Origin: Desulfobacterales bacterium
GTDB taxonomy: Bacteria > Desulfobacterota > Desulfobacteria > Desulfobacterales > JAUYIZ01
Direction of reading: 5' to 3'
DNA length: 33,655 nucleotides
NCBI GenBank assembly: GCA_030688615.1
Contig: JAUYIZ010000310.1
Span: 1-33,655, forward strand
The notes beneath the pieces are model-generated. The model was not told where the DNA came from and did no database searches. It was given only the letters and a program-made list of their open reading frames with translations. The position numbers and the translations under genes were made by a program. Below are positions 8,318-15,981 of the stretch, piece after piece. Every line of letters starts with the position of its first letter. The first letter of the stretch is position 1.

Positions 8318-8548
8318 TTATTGAACTTCTTTTTTTTCGAGACTGCCAAAGATCTGACTTAGTTGCATCTCAAGGCCAGAGGCCAAGGATTCAAGCTTTG
8401 CTATCGTGATCGCAACTTCACCGCGTTCGATTTGGCCGTAGTAGCTACGGTCAATGTTGACATGATGGGCAAACTGCTCCTGGGTGAACCCCTTTTCCTC
8501 CCTCAAACGTCTTAGAATTCTTCCAAATCTTTTTTCAATATTTTCCAT
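8318..8548 (-). CDS. XRE-family helix-turn-helix regulator
   Basis: This 76-aa protein is a Cro/C1-type HTH with FTQEQFAHHVNIDRSYYGQIE, like C-proteins of restriction-modification systems and phage/ICE repressors. It reads leftward, with its start facing the inverted-repeat-rich region. Two perfect palindromes sit immediately upstream of the start codon (8549-8586 and 8591-8619), the normal position for autoregulatory operators. It may be the master regulator of the mobile element or of the adjacent HNH module. Confidence 0.85.
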   Translation of the reverse strand: MENIEKRFGRILRRLREEKGFTQEQFAHHVNIDRSYYGQIERGEVAITIAKLESLASGLEMQLSQIFGSLEKKEVQ

Positions 8549-8586
8549 GCCCGATCATATCCTTGTGATTTTGCATATGATCGGGC
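8549..8586. promoter_or_regulatory. 12-bp perfect inverted repeat, likely XRE operator
   Basis: Arms GCCCGATCATAT and ATATGATCGGGC are perfect complements separated by 14 bases. The site begins at the base next to the start codon of the minus-strand XRE gene, so bound protein could block translation initiation or transcription. The operator role is inferred from position and symmetry. Confidence 0.55.
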
Positions 8587-8590
8587 CGGA

Positions 8591-8619
8591 CGGGATATGA
8601 GTCCACGGGACATATCCCG
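8591..8619. promoter_or_regulatory. 9-bp perfect inverted repeat, second operator candidate
   Basis: Arms CGGGATATG and CATATCCCG flank an 11-base spacer, just beyond the first palindrome. Two spaced operators suit cooperative binding by an XRE dimer. The palindrome has no T-run, so a terminator is less likely. Confidence 0.5.
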
Positions 8620-8648
8620 TTTAAATTTTGTAAGTTGTGGGTTAACTT

Positions 8649-9190
8649 TGGATTAGACCCGGTTCGTTTGAACCGGGCGGTGATCGCTTCTATTCTGCGC
8701 AGAAGCGTCCTGTCGGTTAATTCCGCTCCAGGACGTGACGCTAGCGGGGTGGTGAAGGATAAGGCGACTTATCCGGGGAGTCCCTGGCGGGTATCCCCTT
8801 GAACCACCTGCGCGCTGGACTCATAATCTTTCTTACTCGCATCATCCCGCCCTCGAATATTCTCAAAATATTCATAACCTATTGGAACATAAAACGTTAA
8901 GGCTATTAATCTATTCATATGAGATAATTTGCTATTTAAGCCAAATAAATATGAATATTTTGCATAAATAATATTGCATTGGCTAAGAATCCGCGCTAGG
9001 ATGGTAGCATCTCGCAGAGGCCTCAAAACGCTGTCAGTGCGACGAAAACAGAGATACCCGCCAATTAGACCCGCCAGAAAGGCACCTGCTTTGCGGTGCC
9101 CAGATTTTCCAAGGCATCTTTATAAGTTATTCATTTTGTCCGACGCTGAGTAAGAGCTCAGTGACTCCACCAAAAGGGAGGTGATGATGT
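8649..9190. other. Gene-free region rich in inverted repeats; candidate transfer or replication origin
   Basis: I see no convincing gene here. It holds an 8-bp hairpin (CCCGGTTC/GAACCGGG at 8658-8677), CGTCCTG/CAGGACG arms at about 8709-8737, GGATAA/TTATCC at about 8757-8770, and an AT-rich stretch at about 8870-8980. That AT-rich part contains TATTCATAT/ATATGAATA arms. Clustered hairpins beside AT-rich DNA, upstream of conjugation genes, are typical of oriT or replication origins, but also of plain regulatory DNA. No nick-site consensus is recognised and no relaxase gene is in the window. Confidence 0.35.
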
Positions 9191-9595
9191 TTGGAGAAGG
9201 TTGCCCAATCATCCAGCAAGGGCGAAGGCCATCGCGGAGATCCACCCTTCGGCCCTGTGAGATGTCCGACAGAAGGATGCCGGGAAGTATTCTTTGAGAT
9301 CCAGCAAGAATTCTGGCTGAGTGTCCTGGAACGCTTCCACTGCGACCAATGCGGAAAGCGTACCTTTCCGACATTTTCTTCACTCGTCGAAGGCAGGCCG
9401 GATATTCTGCACGTTCAGTTCTGGTGTAACGATTGTAAGAAGAATTTTACGCAGCCGATTGCCGGAATCCGGAAATACTGCCGGGGCTGCAAGGCCTATC
9501 ATCATATTTTTCTCCATTGTCTTCTCGTCATGCCGGTTGCCCAGCCTGTACACCAAGAAAATTTATTGCCTGTAACCTCGAATCTCAAGAACTAA
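9191..9595 (+). CDS. Zinc-ribbon protein
   Basis: This 134-aa protein has four cysteine pairs: CPTEGC (25, 30), CDQC (51, 54), CNDC (79, 82) and CRGC (97, 100). They suit two zinc ribbons or one double-zinc fold. Such proteins usually bind nucleic acid or partner proteins. The start is TTG 9191, supported by the strong site GGGAGGTGAT just before it; ATG codons at 9184 and 9187 are in another frame. The gene lies in the control region before the conjugation genes, so a regulatory or DNA-processing role is possible. Confidence 0.6.
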   Translation: MEKVAQSSSKGEGHRGDPPFGPVRCPTEGCREVFFEIQQEFWLSVLERFHCDQCGKRTFPTFSSLVEGRPDILHVQFWCNDCKKNFTQPIAGIRKYCRGCKAYHHIFLHCLLVMPVAQPVHQENLLPVTSNLKN

Positions 9596-9626
9596 TCCCG
9601 CTGATCGATTCTAAAGCCCTCCCGTT

Positions 9627-9742
9627 GCTGTGCTTCGCTCGCCGCTGTACACCTTTTTGGGCTGTACAGCCGCCTCGACCACGGTCCCTCTTCTTTGGGT
9701 TGAAGGTACCGTGGTCGAGGCGTACGGCTCACGAAGCACAGC
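9627..9742. repeat. Nested inverted repeats forming a three-way junction
   Basis: An outer stem (GCTGTGCTTCG at 9627-9637 with CGAAGCACAGC at 9732-9742) continues after a 3x3 internal loop with GCC/GGC. It encloses a 7-bp hairpin (GCTGTAC/GTACAGC, 9644-9670) and a perfect 15-bp hairpin (9671-9685 with 9708-9722). There is no T-run after it, so it is not a simple terminator. It could be a folded single-stranded DNA site (transfer, replication or recombination) or a structured RNA. Confidence 0.7.
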
Positions 9743-9775
9743 ATGCCCATAAATCTTTCTGATTTTCTCTCTCAG

Positions 9776-9821
9776 ATGAAACGAAGTCGTTAATTAAGGG
9801 GTGTTTTTGCCCAATACTATG
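9776..9821 (+). repeat. 46-nt leader repeat, copy A
   Basis: This stretch matches 29805-29850 at 40 of 46 positions by my manual alignment, including the shared block CCAATACTATG at its end. It sits 76 bases before the start of the 9898 membrane protein gene, as copy B sits 89 bases before virB2. A shared promoter, leader or protein-binding site for the two conjugation blocks is likely. In this copy the small hairpin present in copy B is degenerate. Confidence 0.65.
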
Positions 9822-9897
9822 AAGAGAAAAACTCAAAATCCAAAACCCAATCTTAAAACTTGGGGTGATAAATGGTCTTAAAGCCAGGAGATGAAAG

Positions 9898-10308
9898 ATG
9901 AAAACAATCGACGTCAGTCAAAGCCGGAACATGATCCAAGCTATTAGATTTAATTTGGCTGGGATGATTGCAGGACTTGGTATTTCGATCCAAAGAGGAA
10001 TAAGTCTTGGATTTGTGCTCTTTTTGGCACTGTCCACTCTTTCTCTCTTGAATTTAGGTGCCGACAAGCTGGAAGCATCTTTTAAAGATGTGTTTGTGGT
10101 GACGAAAAACGAAGCACGTAATCCGGTGGTCGCAGCGAGTTCAGTGAATGTGCGGCCGGCGGTTATTTATCAGAAGCCGCAAGTGAAGATGATTGCGACT
10201 GAAAATCGAGTGCCGCCCAGAGATGTGAGCAGAACGATCCGGGAATCCGGTTATTTCCTGAACGCGATCGAGTCGTTTACCCGGTCGCTTGGTCGATTTG
10301 CCCAATGA
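9898..10308 (+). CDS. Membrane protein of the conjugation block, unknown
   Basis: This 136-aa protein starts at ATG 9898 after CAGGAGATG. It has one strong hydrophobic segment at about residues 38-56 (GFVLFLALSTLSLLNLG), preceded by a basic N-terminus. The remainder is a charged domain, probably in the periplasm. I do not recognise the family. It is the first gene after the shared leader repeat and precedes the replication-relaxation and coupling protein genes, so a role in the transfer machinery is likely. Confidence 0.65.
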   Translation: MKTIDVSQSRNMIQAIRFNLAGMIAGLGISIQRGISLGFVLFLALSTLSLLNLGADKLEASFKDVFVVTKNEARNPVVAASSVNVRPAVIYQKPQVKMIATENRVPPRDVSRTIRESGYFLNAIESFTRSLGRFAQ

Positions 10309-10383
10309 TCTCGTTAAAAGGGACGGAGGGATTTGCCTCCGTTCCTTCGCTGGGCATGAACTCTCGTAGAACGGGGAAGATGC

Positions 10384-11112
10384 ATGGATGAAAGCAAAGG
10401 GACGGAAGTAGAACAGCCGGTCGTTCTCAACGAGCGGGATATTGAAATCTTCAGACTGATTCATGAGCACCGGTACGCGGCGCACAGCCATCTCAAGATG
10501 GCGTTTTGGACGGATAATTCGGAAGAAGCCAACGCTTGTTACCGGCGGATTGAAAAGCTCACGAGGGCGGAATATTTGCGGAAAGGTTATTCGAGAAAGA
10601 AGAACCTGAACCTTTATCTGCTTACGGAAAAGGGCCTTGATGAGCTTCGCCGGCGGAATCTCGATGCAGGGATGCGCCTCTATGCGGAAGGGCCGTATTT
10701 CGACCGGTACATCGATCACGACCTGAAAGTCATGACGGTACGGCTTATTTTCGGACTCATGGGGCTCAAGGAATGGACAGGCGAGCGGTCGCTGAAAGAG
10801 CGCGGCGGGCTCAACCGCGTTCCAGATGGCATCCTGTCCATTCATGGTCGAAAAATCGCCATCGAGTTCGAAAACTACATTACCAAGGGACGGAAACGCT
10901 ATACGGACCTCTTCGACTTTTACAAGAGCAGCCCGGAATATGACCTGGTATTCATGATTCTCGATGGCGACACCAAGGACTGGCTTGTGGGGCTCGAATA
11001 TGATGCCCAGCAGCTGTGGTTCATCACGTATGAAGATTTTATTCAGAAGAGGGAAGAGGCCCTGCTCGAAAATAAAAGAGCGAGCTTCGTTCTGAACAGG
11101 ATCCTTCCATGA
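10384..11112 (+). CDS. Replication-relaxation family protein
   Basis: This 242-aa protein has an N-terminal winged helix (about residues 15-85: NERDIEIFRLIHEHRYAAHS, then TRAEYLRKGYSRKKN) and a C-terminal domain with RVPDGILSIHGRKIAIEFE. That pattern resembles the PD-(D/E)xK-like core of the replication-relaxation (MobC-like) family found on plasmids and conjugative elements. These proteins assist plasmid replication or relaxosome formation. The gene ends three bases before the coupling protein gene, its usual neighbour. The last catalytic Lys is not obvious (IEFEN), so nuclease activity is uncertain. Confidence 0.8.
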   Translation: MDESKGTEVEQPVVLNERDIEIFRLIHEHRYAAHSHLKMAFWTDNSEEANACYRRIEKLTRAEYLRKGYSRKKNLNLYLLTEKGLDELRRRNLDAGMRLYAEGPYFDRYIDHDLKVMTVRLIFGLMGLKEWTGERSLKERGGLNRVPDGILSIHGRKIAIEFENYITKGRKRYTDLFDFYKSSPEYDLVFMILDGDTKDWLVGLEYDAQQLWFITYEDFIQKREEALLENKRASFVLNRILP

Positions 11113-11115
11113 GCC

Positions 11116-12972
11116 ATGACGAAGACAGCGGACCGACAGGAATCGCTTCTGGTCAAGGTCCTGGGATGGATTTTTGCGGCAATTCCCTTAGCGTTAGCTA
11201 ATGGACTGATCGAATTTCTTGCCAAAAGATCAGGGGCCCGGGCCAAGTGCTGGGCATTGGCCGGCCTTTGCGCCGCATCTCTCGGCTTAATCGGTATTAC
11301 CCGGTGGCTGAGTCATTATCTATCGGCCTTTGACTCAAACGCAGGCTATCCTGCAGAGCTTCTTGGCTTCAAGGTACTTCTTTTCTATCTCGCCTATGTG
11401 GTTATCCTCATGCCCGTTTTTATCCTGATCGCTTATTTCATACGCCAGGGCCGGGAGGGGATGTTCAAGCGGGCTGACATGAGGAAGACACCCAATCCTC
11501 TGAGAATGCGGAGAAACCGCCTCATCGCGGGTCGAAAACGGGCCTACCTGGGCGAGAGTTTTCACACCGGCCGCCCGCTTTATCTGACCAACGATCAACG
11601 GCTGATGCATGCAGAAGTTGTCGGCTCCACGGGAACAGGGAAAACAGAATCAGTTCTCTTGCCGCTGCTTGCCCAGGACCTGGCCCAGCGGAAGGGTGCC
11701 ATCATTATCGATGGAAAGGGGGATTTGGAGCTCCTGGACAGGATCCAATATATCGTCCTCGAGAAGAAACGAGAAAAGGACTTCTATTTCTTCTCCTTGG
11801 CGCATCCTGAGAAATCGCATAGTTACAATCCGCTTCTCCGGGGCAATGCCACCGAGCTCAAAGACAAGATCATCGGGAGCATGCCATGGAGTGAAGAGTT
11901 TTACCGGCGTATGGCCGAGCAGGCCTGTTTAACGCTCCTGAACGTGCTTGTGGCACAGGGTGAGAAGGTCAAGTTCAAGGATCTCCATGAATACCTGACG
12001 AATCTGGACGCACTATCGAAGCTGGTAAAGCGGACGCAGGACGAGGGCTACAAGTCGGATTTGGGCAAGATGGTGAACCAATTCAAGAACAACCCTAAAT
12101 TCCTCTCCGGTCTGATGGCGGATCTCTTTCTCACCGCTCGCAGCGAGTTCTCAAAGCTTGTGGACGTGGATGATCCGGAAATCGATCTCCTTGATGTTTA
12201 TCAGAACAACCGCATCGTTTACTTCCAGCTGAACCTGCAGGGGTATGGGGATACTGCCAAAAGGATGGGACGGATGATCCTGCAGGACATCCGCACGGTA
12301 TCGAGTTATATCCAGTCCCATCTCCGGGAATACAAACGCCACTTCTTTCCAGTATTCGTGGACGATGCATCCAGTTTCCTGGACCTGAATTTCATTGATT
12401 TCCTGAATAAGGCAAGGGCAAGCGGTTTTGCCATTACGCTTCTGCATCAATCCCTTGGTGATCTCGTGATCCGACGCGATTTTGCCTTCCAGCAGCAAGT
12501 GATCGAAAACACCAATATCAAAATCATCCTGAGACAGGATGATCCCGAGTCCATCGAAAAATTCACTCGTATCGGCGGGACGCGGAAGACCATGATCTCG
12601 ACATACCAGACAGAAGACAGGTTTCTTGGAAAGGGATTTACCGGCGTGGGTTCGATCCGGGAGGGCCAGACCTTCCGGGTGGATCCCGATCTCATACGCA
12701 GTTTGAAACGGGGTGAGGCCGTCGTCATATGGAAAAGCCCGTCATTTCGGACGGATTATGTGAAGCTGGATTTCTTCGGCCATCCGGTTTTCAGGGGCGA
12801 GTACGAACCTATTCACAAGATAAAGCAAGTGGATCCGCCGGTTGAAAAAGTTGAAGCCGAGGATCAGCCGAAAACCGAGACGGTCAAAACAGATGATTTG
12901 CCGCCGGACATCGATGCGCCATTAGCGATTGTTCAAGATATCGAAAGGAAAGCCCGTGAGCTAAAGAAATAG
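11116..12972 (+). CDS. virD4: Type IV coupling protein (VirD4/TraD-like ATPase)
   Basis: This 618-aa inner-membrane ATPase brings the DNA-relaxase complex to the secretion channel. The N-terminus has about three hydrophobic segments (residues about 15-33, 46-64 and 85-108). Walker A is GSTGTGKT (170-177) and Walker B is VFVDDASSF. The LLHQS segment afterwards matches the sensor region of this family. The C-terminal tail is acidic and proline-rich (EAEDQPKTE), as in many coupling proteins that contact substrates. It follows the replication-relaxation gene without a gap and is closed by a strong terminator. Length is normal for the family. Confidence 0.9.
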   Translation: MTKTADRQESLLVKVLGWIFAAIPLALANGLIEFLAKRSGARAKCWALAGLCAASLGLIGITRWLSHYLSAFDSNAGYPAELLGFKVLLFYLAYVVILMPVFILIAYFIRQGREGMFKRADMRKTPNPLRMRRNRLIAGRKRAYLGESFHTGRPLYLTNDQRLMHAEVVGSTGTGKTESVLLPLLAQDLAQRKGAIIIDGKGDLELLDRIQYIVLEKKREKDFYFFSLAHPEKSHSYNPLLRGNATELKDKIIGSMPWSEEFYRRMAEQACLTLLNVLVAQGEKVKFKDLHEYLTNLDALSKLVKRTQDEGYKSDLGKMVNQFKNNPKFLSGLMADLFLTARSEFSKLVDVDDPEIDLLDVYQNNRIVYFQLNLQGYGDTAKRMGRMILQDIRTVSSYIQSHLREYKRHFFPVFVDDASSFLDLNFIDFLNKARASGFAITLLHQSLGDLVIRRDFAFQQQVIENTNIKIILRQDDPESIEKFTRIGGTRKTMISTYQTEDRFLGKGFTGVGSIREGQTFRVDPDLIRSLKRGEAVVIWKSPSFRTDYVKLDFFGHPVFRGEYEPIHKIKQVDPPVEKVEAEDQPKTETVKTDDLPPDIDAPLAIVQDIERKARELKK

Positions 12973-13000
12973 AAAATTAACAGGCATCAAAGTAATTCAG

Positions 13001-13045
13001 AAAAAGGGGAAGGTCCCAAGCGATTAGGGCCTTCCCCTTTTTGCT
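13001..13045 (+). terminator. Rho-independent terminator after the coupling protein gene
   Basis: GGGGAAGGTCCC and AGGGCCTTCCCC form a long GC-rich stem with an A-run before and a T-run after. It is nearly symmetric, so it could work on both strands. Confidence 0.9.
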
Positions 13046-13137
13046 TTTTAAACAGGAAAGGAGGTGGGTGCCGGCAAAAAAAGAGAAGGAAAGCGATTCA
13101 TTCTAAAACCACCAAATAAAACTCAAGGAGGAATGTC

Positions 13138-13377
13138 ATGGAAAATCAAGTGGTTCACAACTTCAAGAAAAGTGAAACCGAAGAAGTGCGCGTGTCGCTG
13201 CGGGAATACAAGGAGAAGACCTATGTGGATATCCGGCTCTTCTTCTTTTCCGAGCGGGACCAGGAATTCAGGCCCACGAGAAAAGGTCTGACCTTCGGAG
13301 CCGAGTTCTTGGGAGAACTGAAACGGGGACTCGAGAGGGTGGAATATGGAATAAGCGAGGCCGCACTTCAGCAATAA
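13138..13377 (+). CDS. PC4/p15-like single-stranded-DNA-binding protein
   Basis: This 79-aa protein matches the transcriptional coactivator p15 (PC4) fold: VRVSLREYKEKTYVDIRLFF, then PTRKGLTFGAEFLGELKRGL, which is the beta sheet plus C-terminal helix. Bacterial homologues bind single-stranded DNA as dimers and occur on mobile elements. There they may protect or handle the transferred strand or modulate transcription. The start is firm, with AAGGAGGAATGTC before ATG 13138. The gene is flanked by hairpin terminators and is probably transcribed as its own unit. Confidence 0.85.
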   Translation: MENQVVHNFKKSETEEVRVSLREYKEKTYVDIRLFFFSERDQEFRPTRKGLTFGAEFLGELKRGLERVEYGISEAALQQ

Positions 13378-13414
13378 GAACAGCGCAGCCAAAGCTTTTC
13401 CTGATTCCAAAACC

Positions 13415-13449
13415 AAGGGCGGGAGGGACCATGTGTCTCTCCCGCCCTT
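13415..13449 (+). terminator. Hairpin terminator after the PC4-like gene
   Basis: AAGGGCGGGAGGGA pairs with TCTCTCCCGCCCTT (one G-T pair). The T-rich tail is weak (CTCATTT). It lies over the track start of the RadC ORF, which supports the downstream start at 13473. Confidence 0.7.
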
Positions 13450-13472
13450 CTCATTTAAGGGAGAAAACAGCC

Positions 13473-13913
13473 ATGAATCAGAAATACCTGAAACGCATTA
13501 TCGCGCAGTATGTGCGGGAGAAAGATGTGACCTACTTCCCGTCGATGCAGTCCCCGGAGGAAGTTGCGAAGCATTTCTCCTATCTGGCCACCAGAGACCG
13601 GGAGGAATTCGTTTGTCTGCACCTTGATAAAGGCAACCATCCTCTCTGTTGGGACCGGGTCTCGGTAGGCACCCTGTCTGAAGCGCTTATCCATCCCCGC
13701 GAGGTCTTCAAGACAGCCCTGCTCTCGAACGCCTCGGCGGTGTTATTTCTGCACAACCACCCGTCTGGCCGCGGGGAGCCTTCTGCGGAAGACCGCAAGA
13801 TCACAAAGAAGCTCCAGGATGCTGGAAAGCTTCTCGAAATCAACGTCCTCGACCACCTGATCATCCACGGTGAGTCGGATTACTTCTCCTTCCGCGAACA
13901 CGGTCTTCTGTGA
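13473..13913 (+). CDS. RadC-like JAB/MPN domain protein
   Basis: I start at ATG 13473, after AAGGGAGAAAACAGCC, rather than at 13431, which lies inside the terminator hairpin. The 146-aa protein carries the JAMM metal site HNHPSG with Ser104 and Asp107 (His94, His96), plus an upstream Glu in REEFVCL. It lacks the N-terminal helix-hairpin-helix of chromosomal RadC, as in the short RadC/YeeS-type copies on plasmids and genomic islands. Its biochemical role is unsettled; a metal-dependent hydrolase linked to DNA metabolism is the usual assumption. Confidence 0.85.
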   Translation: MNQKYLKRIIAQYVREKDVTYFPSMQSPEEVAKHFSYLATRDREEFVCLHLDKGNHPLCWDRVSVGTLSEALIHPREVFKTALLSNASAVLFLHNHPSGRGEPSAEDRKITKKLQDAGKLLEINVLDHLIIHGESDYFSFREHGLL

Positions 13914-13925
13914 CCGGAGCTCGCC

Positions 13926-14135
13926 ATGTTCATCCTGGAGATTCTGGAAACGGAGGATAAGTCGTACTACGCGGACTGTTTGGCAGAGCTTACGGGGAAA
14001 CTCCGCAGCCACTGGGGATGGCTCCCGCTCGAAGAGATCAAACGCATTCACCGCGAAACCTTGAAAAGGGTTGTAGCCATGCAAACAAGGAAAGGAGATG
14101 CCTATGAAAACGCTCGTAATCAAAAAACAGGATGA
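13926..14135 (+). CDS. Small unknown protein
   Basis: This 69-aa protein is acidic at the start and basic at the end (MFILEILETEDKSYYADCL). There is no known motif. It begins 12 bases after radC and its 3' end overlaps the 31-aa ORF at 14104. It is probably a co-transcribed accessory protein of the element. Confidence 0.5.
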   Translation: MFILEILETEDKSYYADCLAELTGKLRSHWGWLPLEEIKRIHRETLKRVVAMQTRKGDAYENARNQKTG

Positions 14136-14199
14136 GCCGCAACACCGTGGGATGATCGAAAAATTCCGGTCACACGGTTGGTCCATCGTCATTCGTTGA
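14104..14199 (+). CDS. 31-aa small protein
   Basis: ATG 14104 has an excellent ribosome binding site (AAAGGAGATGCCT) and encodes 31 residues starting MKTLVIKKQDE and ending SHGWSIVIR. It ends 10 bases before a strong terminator hairpin, which fits a true last gene of a transcript. It overlaps the end of the 69-aa ORF in another frame, so one of the two may be unreal. It is too short for the ORF track. Confidence 0.5.
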   Translation: MKTLVIKKQDEPQHRGMIEKFRSHGWSIVIR

Positions 14200-14209
14200 A
14201 GTTCCAAAT

Positions 14210-14245
14210 AGGGAACAGGAGATGTTGCTTTCTCTCCTGTTCCCT
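14210..14245 (+). terminator. Hairpin terminator
   Basis: AGGGAACAGGAGA and TCTCCTGTTCCCT are perfect 13-bp arms around a 10-base loop. There is no strong T-run, so a transcript-end stabiliser is also possible. Confidence 0.7.
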
Positions 14246-14295
14246 CAAGTCCTAAAAGGGAATCGCAACCCAAACGCAAGAAAGGAGGAACATCC

Positions 14296-14496
14296 ATGAG
14301 CGCACTTACGATCAATAGTTGGATCGAACAGTTCAAGGCCCGGTTTGACCAACGGGAACTAAGTTACATGACCGTCCATCGGGCAAAAATCGTGCTTCAA
14401 GTCAAAGACATGGAAACCGGAGAAATCCATTTGCATGAGCTGGAATATCAAAGTAAGGATGCGGTGCAGCTGATCCTGAGTAAGACATGTAAATGA
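14296..14496 (+). CDS. Small unknown protein
   Basis: This 66-aa protein starts at ATG 14296 after AAAGGAGGAACATCC, an ideal ribosome binding site. It has an amphipathic N-terminal helix (INSWIEQFKARFDQ) and a beta-strand C-terminal half. There is no family I recognise. It sits among accessory genes of the conjugation block. Confidence 0.6.
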   Translation: MSALTINSWIEQFKARFDQRELSYMTVHRAKIVLQVKDMETGEIHLHELEYQSKDAVQLILSKTCK

Positions 14497-14536
14497 CCAT
14501 CAAAATCAGAACACATTCCAATGGGAGGATAAAATC

Positions 14537-14914
14537 ATGAGTAACATATTTGATGATGCGGATGTGGTTTATCAGTACAGCAGAATGCAGGCTTTGGAGG
14601 ATGGCGTATTAGTCGACATCACGGACCCCGCAAAGGAAGCCGGTTTTAAATTTCCTGTTGCGGTCACGCAGGGTGTCTATGGTGTTTTGAATGATACCAG
14701 TACTCCATGTCAGGACTTTGAAGGAAGAGTCTGGGATATGCTGATGGTGTTCAGAATGCATATTCGGACATGCGAGGGCGATACGGTTAATTTTGCGCCA
14801 TTGTTTGCAAGCAAGGGAAAGGCTAAGCCAGAGCCGGTTTCCATGTGGGCAAAGATTGGCCCGGGGGATGATGGAGCTCCGGTGATGACCGTGATGTTGG
14901 AAGGAGAGGATTGA
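14537..14914 (+). CDS. DUF6573 family protein
   Basis: This 125-aa protein opens with SNIFDDADVVYQYSRMQAL and continues DGVLVDITDPAKEAGFKFPVAVT. That is the characteristic N-terminal signature of DUF6573 proteins found on plasmids, phages and conjugative elements. Function is unknown; many sit among small accessory genes, as here. The start follows GGGAGGATAAAATC. The C-terminal FRMHIRTCEGDTVNFAPLF stretch is also typical. Confidence 0.8.
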   Translation: MSNIFDDADVVYQYSRMQALEDGVLVDITDPAKEAGFKFPVAVTQGVYGVLNDTSTPCQDFEGRVWDMLMVFRMHIRTCEGDTVNFAPLFASKGKAKPEPVSMWAKIGPGDDGAPVMTVMLEGED

Positions 14915-14915
14915 G

Positions 14916-15233
14916 ATGAAAACCTTCATCATAACGGAAATCAAGAAGGCCGTTGCTCGGCTGAAGGGAACCTTCGTATTCGTCGTCAAAGCCACGTTCA
15001 TCGCAATAGTGAACGTGGCCTTCTGGCTCCTTCCGCTCTTTTTGATGGGCTATTTCACACTGAAGCCCATCATTGGAGACTGGCATCATTCGGCCCCGCC
15101 CGTAGCCACATCCGCAGGGGTGCCAGTCCCTCCGCAGGAGCCGATCTATCCTGACAAAAAGCCACTCGATTTCGAAAGCTTTCTCCGGACAGTACGTAGC
15201 TTCGTCCGAGAGCTTCGCACGCTCGGCCGGTGA
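14916..15233 (+). CDS. Small membrane protein
   Basis: This 105-aa protein begins one base after the DUF6573 stop, with GGAGAGGATTGAG as a ribosome binding site inside the previous gene. A long hydrophobic segment at about residues 20-48 (FVFVVKATFIAIVNVAFWLLPLF) is followed by a proline-rich linker and a charged C-terminal tail. There is no known family. Its position at the end of the first conjugation block suggests an accessory transfer function. Confidence 0.6.
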   Translation: MKTFIITEIKKAVARLKGTFVFVVKATFIAIVNVAFWLLPLFLMGYFTLKPIIGDWHHSAPPVATSAGVPVPPQEPIYPDKKPLDFESFLRTVRSFVRELRTLGR

Positions 15234-15238
15234 GAGAG

Positions 15239-15269
15239 CAGGGGGCATGGCATTCTGCCATGCCCCCTG
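15239..15269 (+). terminator. Strong hairpin terminator
   Basis: A perfect 14-bp stem (CAGGGGGCATGGCA with TGCCATGCCCCCTG) closes a 3-base loop (TTC), six bases after the membrane protein stop. A T-run comes about 20 bases later. It marks the end of the first conjugation block. Confidence 0.85.
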
Positions 15270-15531
15270 TGCCCGGCTCCAAAAGGACCGTTTTTTTCTC
15301 ACCATTTCATGAGGAAGGCTTATAATGTTTGGATCTTCTGAACCCTACCCATCTCACCCAAACCTGTCAAGTTTTCAAAGAGCAGTTGAATGGCTAACTT
15401 ATTCTCTGACAAGCGATTAAATCGTCCGACCGGTCACTAATGACCCACACTAAACTCAGAAGATCCCAATTATTTTAAAAATTGAAGCAGACCTTGGCCT
15501 ATGGGCCCGTTGGGTACGCCCAAATCCAGCG

Positions 15532-15981
15532 CTACTCGCTCTCAGCCGAGTGCTGTCCAGCAATTGATTGCGCCAGGATTTGGCTTTGTTCGCTGATTAC
15601 CGTTGAGATTGGATGCCCGCATGCTTTGGAAAGCTTAGTGACCATGTCGGCAAGAATGTTGCCCTCGGCTTTCTCCTTTAGAAAATCCGCCAATTGGACA
15701 AGCAGCACATATTGTTCATTCGCCTTGAGCAAAAACCCGCGGATCAAGCCGGTATTGTTTTTGCGCGCACGCTGCGATCGTTCTAGAAGATCATCTGAGC
15801 GATGCAGGGTTTTGCCGGCTATATAGTCGAGCTTCCGGTTTCCGGTTTCATACCAAACAATGCCAAGTGTGTTTTCCGCTTTCCATACGCCCCACATGGA
15901 CTTCTCGGGCGTTAATGCCCGCGCGTCATCAATGCGAGAAAGAAGCGCTGCCAATTGCGCAGTACTGGTATTTGATGTCAT
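15532..15981 (-). CDS. Unknown cytoplasmic protein
   Basis: This 149-aa minus-strand protein has a strong ribosome binding site (AAGGAGGCACA before its ATG). It is mostly helical, with a central segment SMWGVWKAENTLGIVWYE and a long helix LLVQLADFLKEKAEGNILADM. There is no signal peptide or known motif. It is divergent from the MraZ-like gene and convergent to the conjugation block, so it is the first cargo gene with its own promoter. Confidence 0.65.
   Translation of the reverse strand: MTSNTSTAQLAALLSRIDDARALTPEKSMWGVWKAENTLGIVWYETGNRKLDYIAGKTLHRSDDLLERSQRARKNNTGLIRGFLLKANEQYVLLVQLADFLKEKAEGNILADMVTKLSKACGHPISTVISEQSQILAQSIAGQHSAESE

Noticed and set aside
8658-8677. tRNA-like GGTTC...GAACC element
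   Set aside because: It is a simple hairpin; no acceptor or anticodon stem is present, so it is not a tRNA or a tRNA attachment site.
9517-9762. 81-aa ORF over the three-way junction
   Set aside because: It lies over the nested inverted repeat, has no ribosome site, and its product looks non-coding (Arg/Pro/Ser rich).
10141-10845. 234-aa minus-strand ORF
   Set aside because: It is antisense to the 9898 and replication-relaxation genes and has no motif or ribosome binding site.
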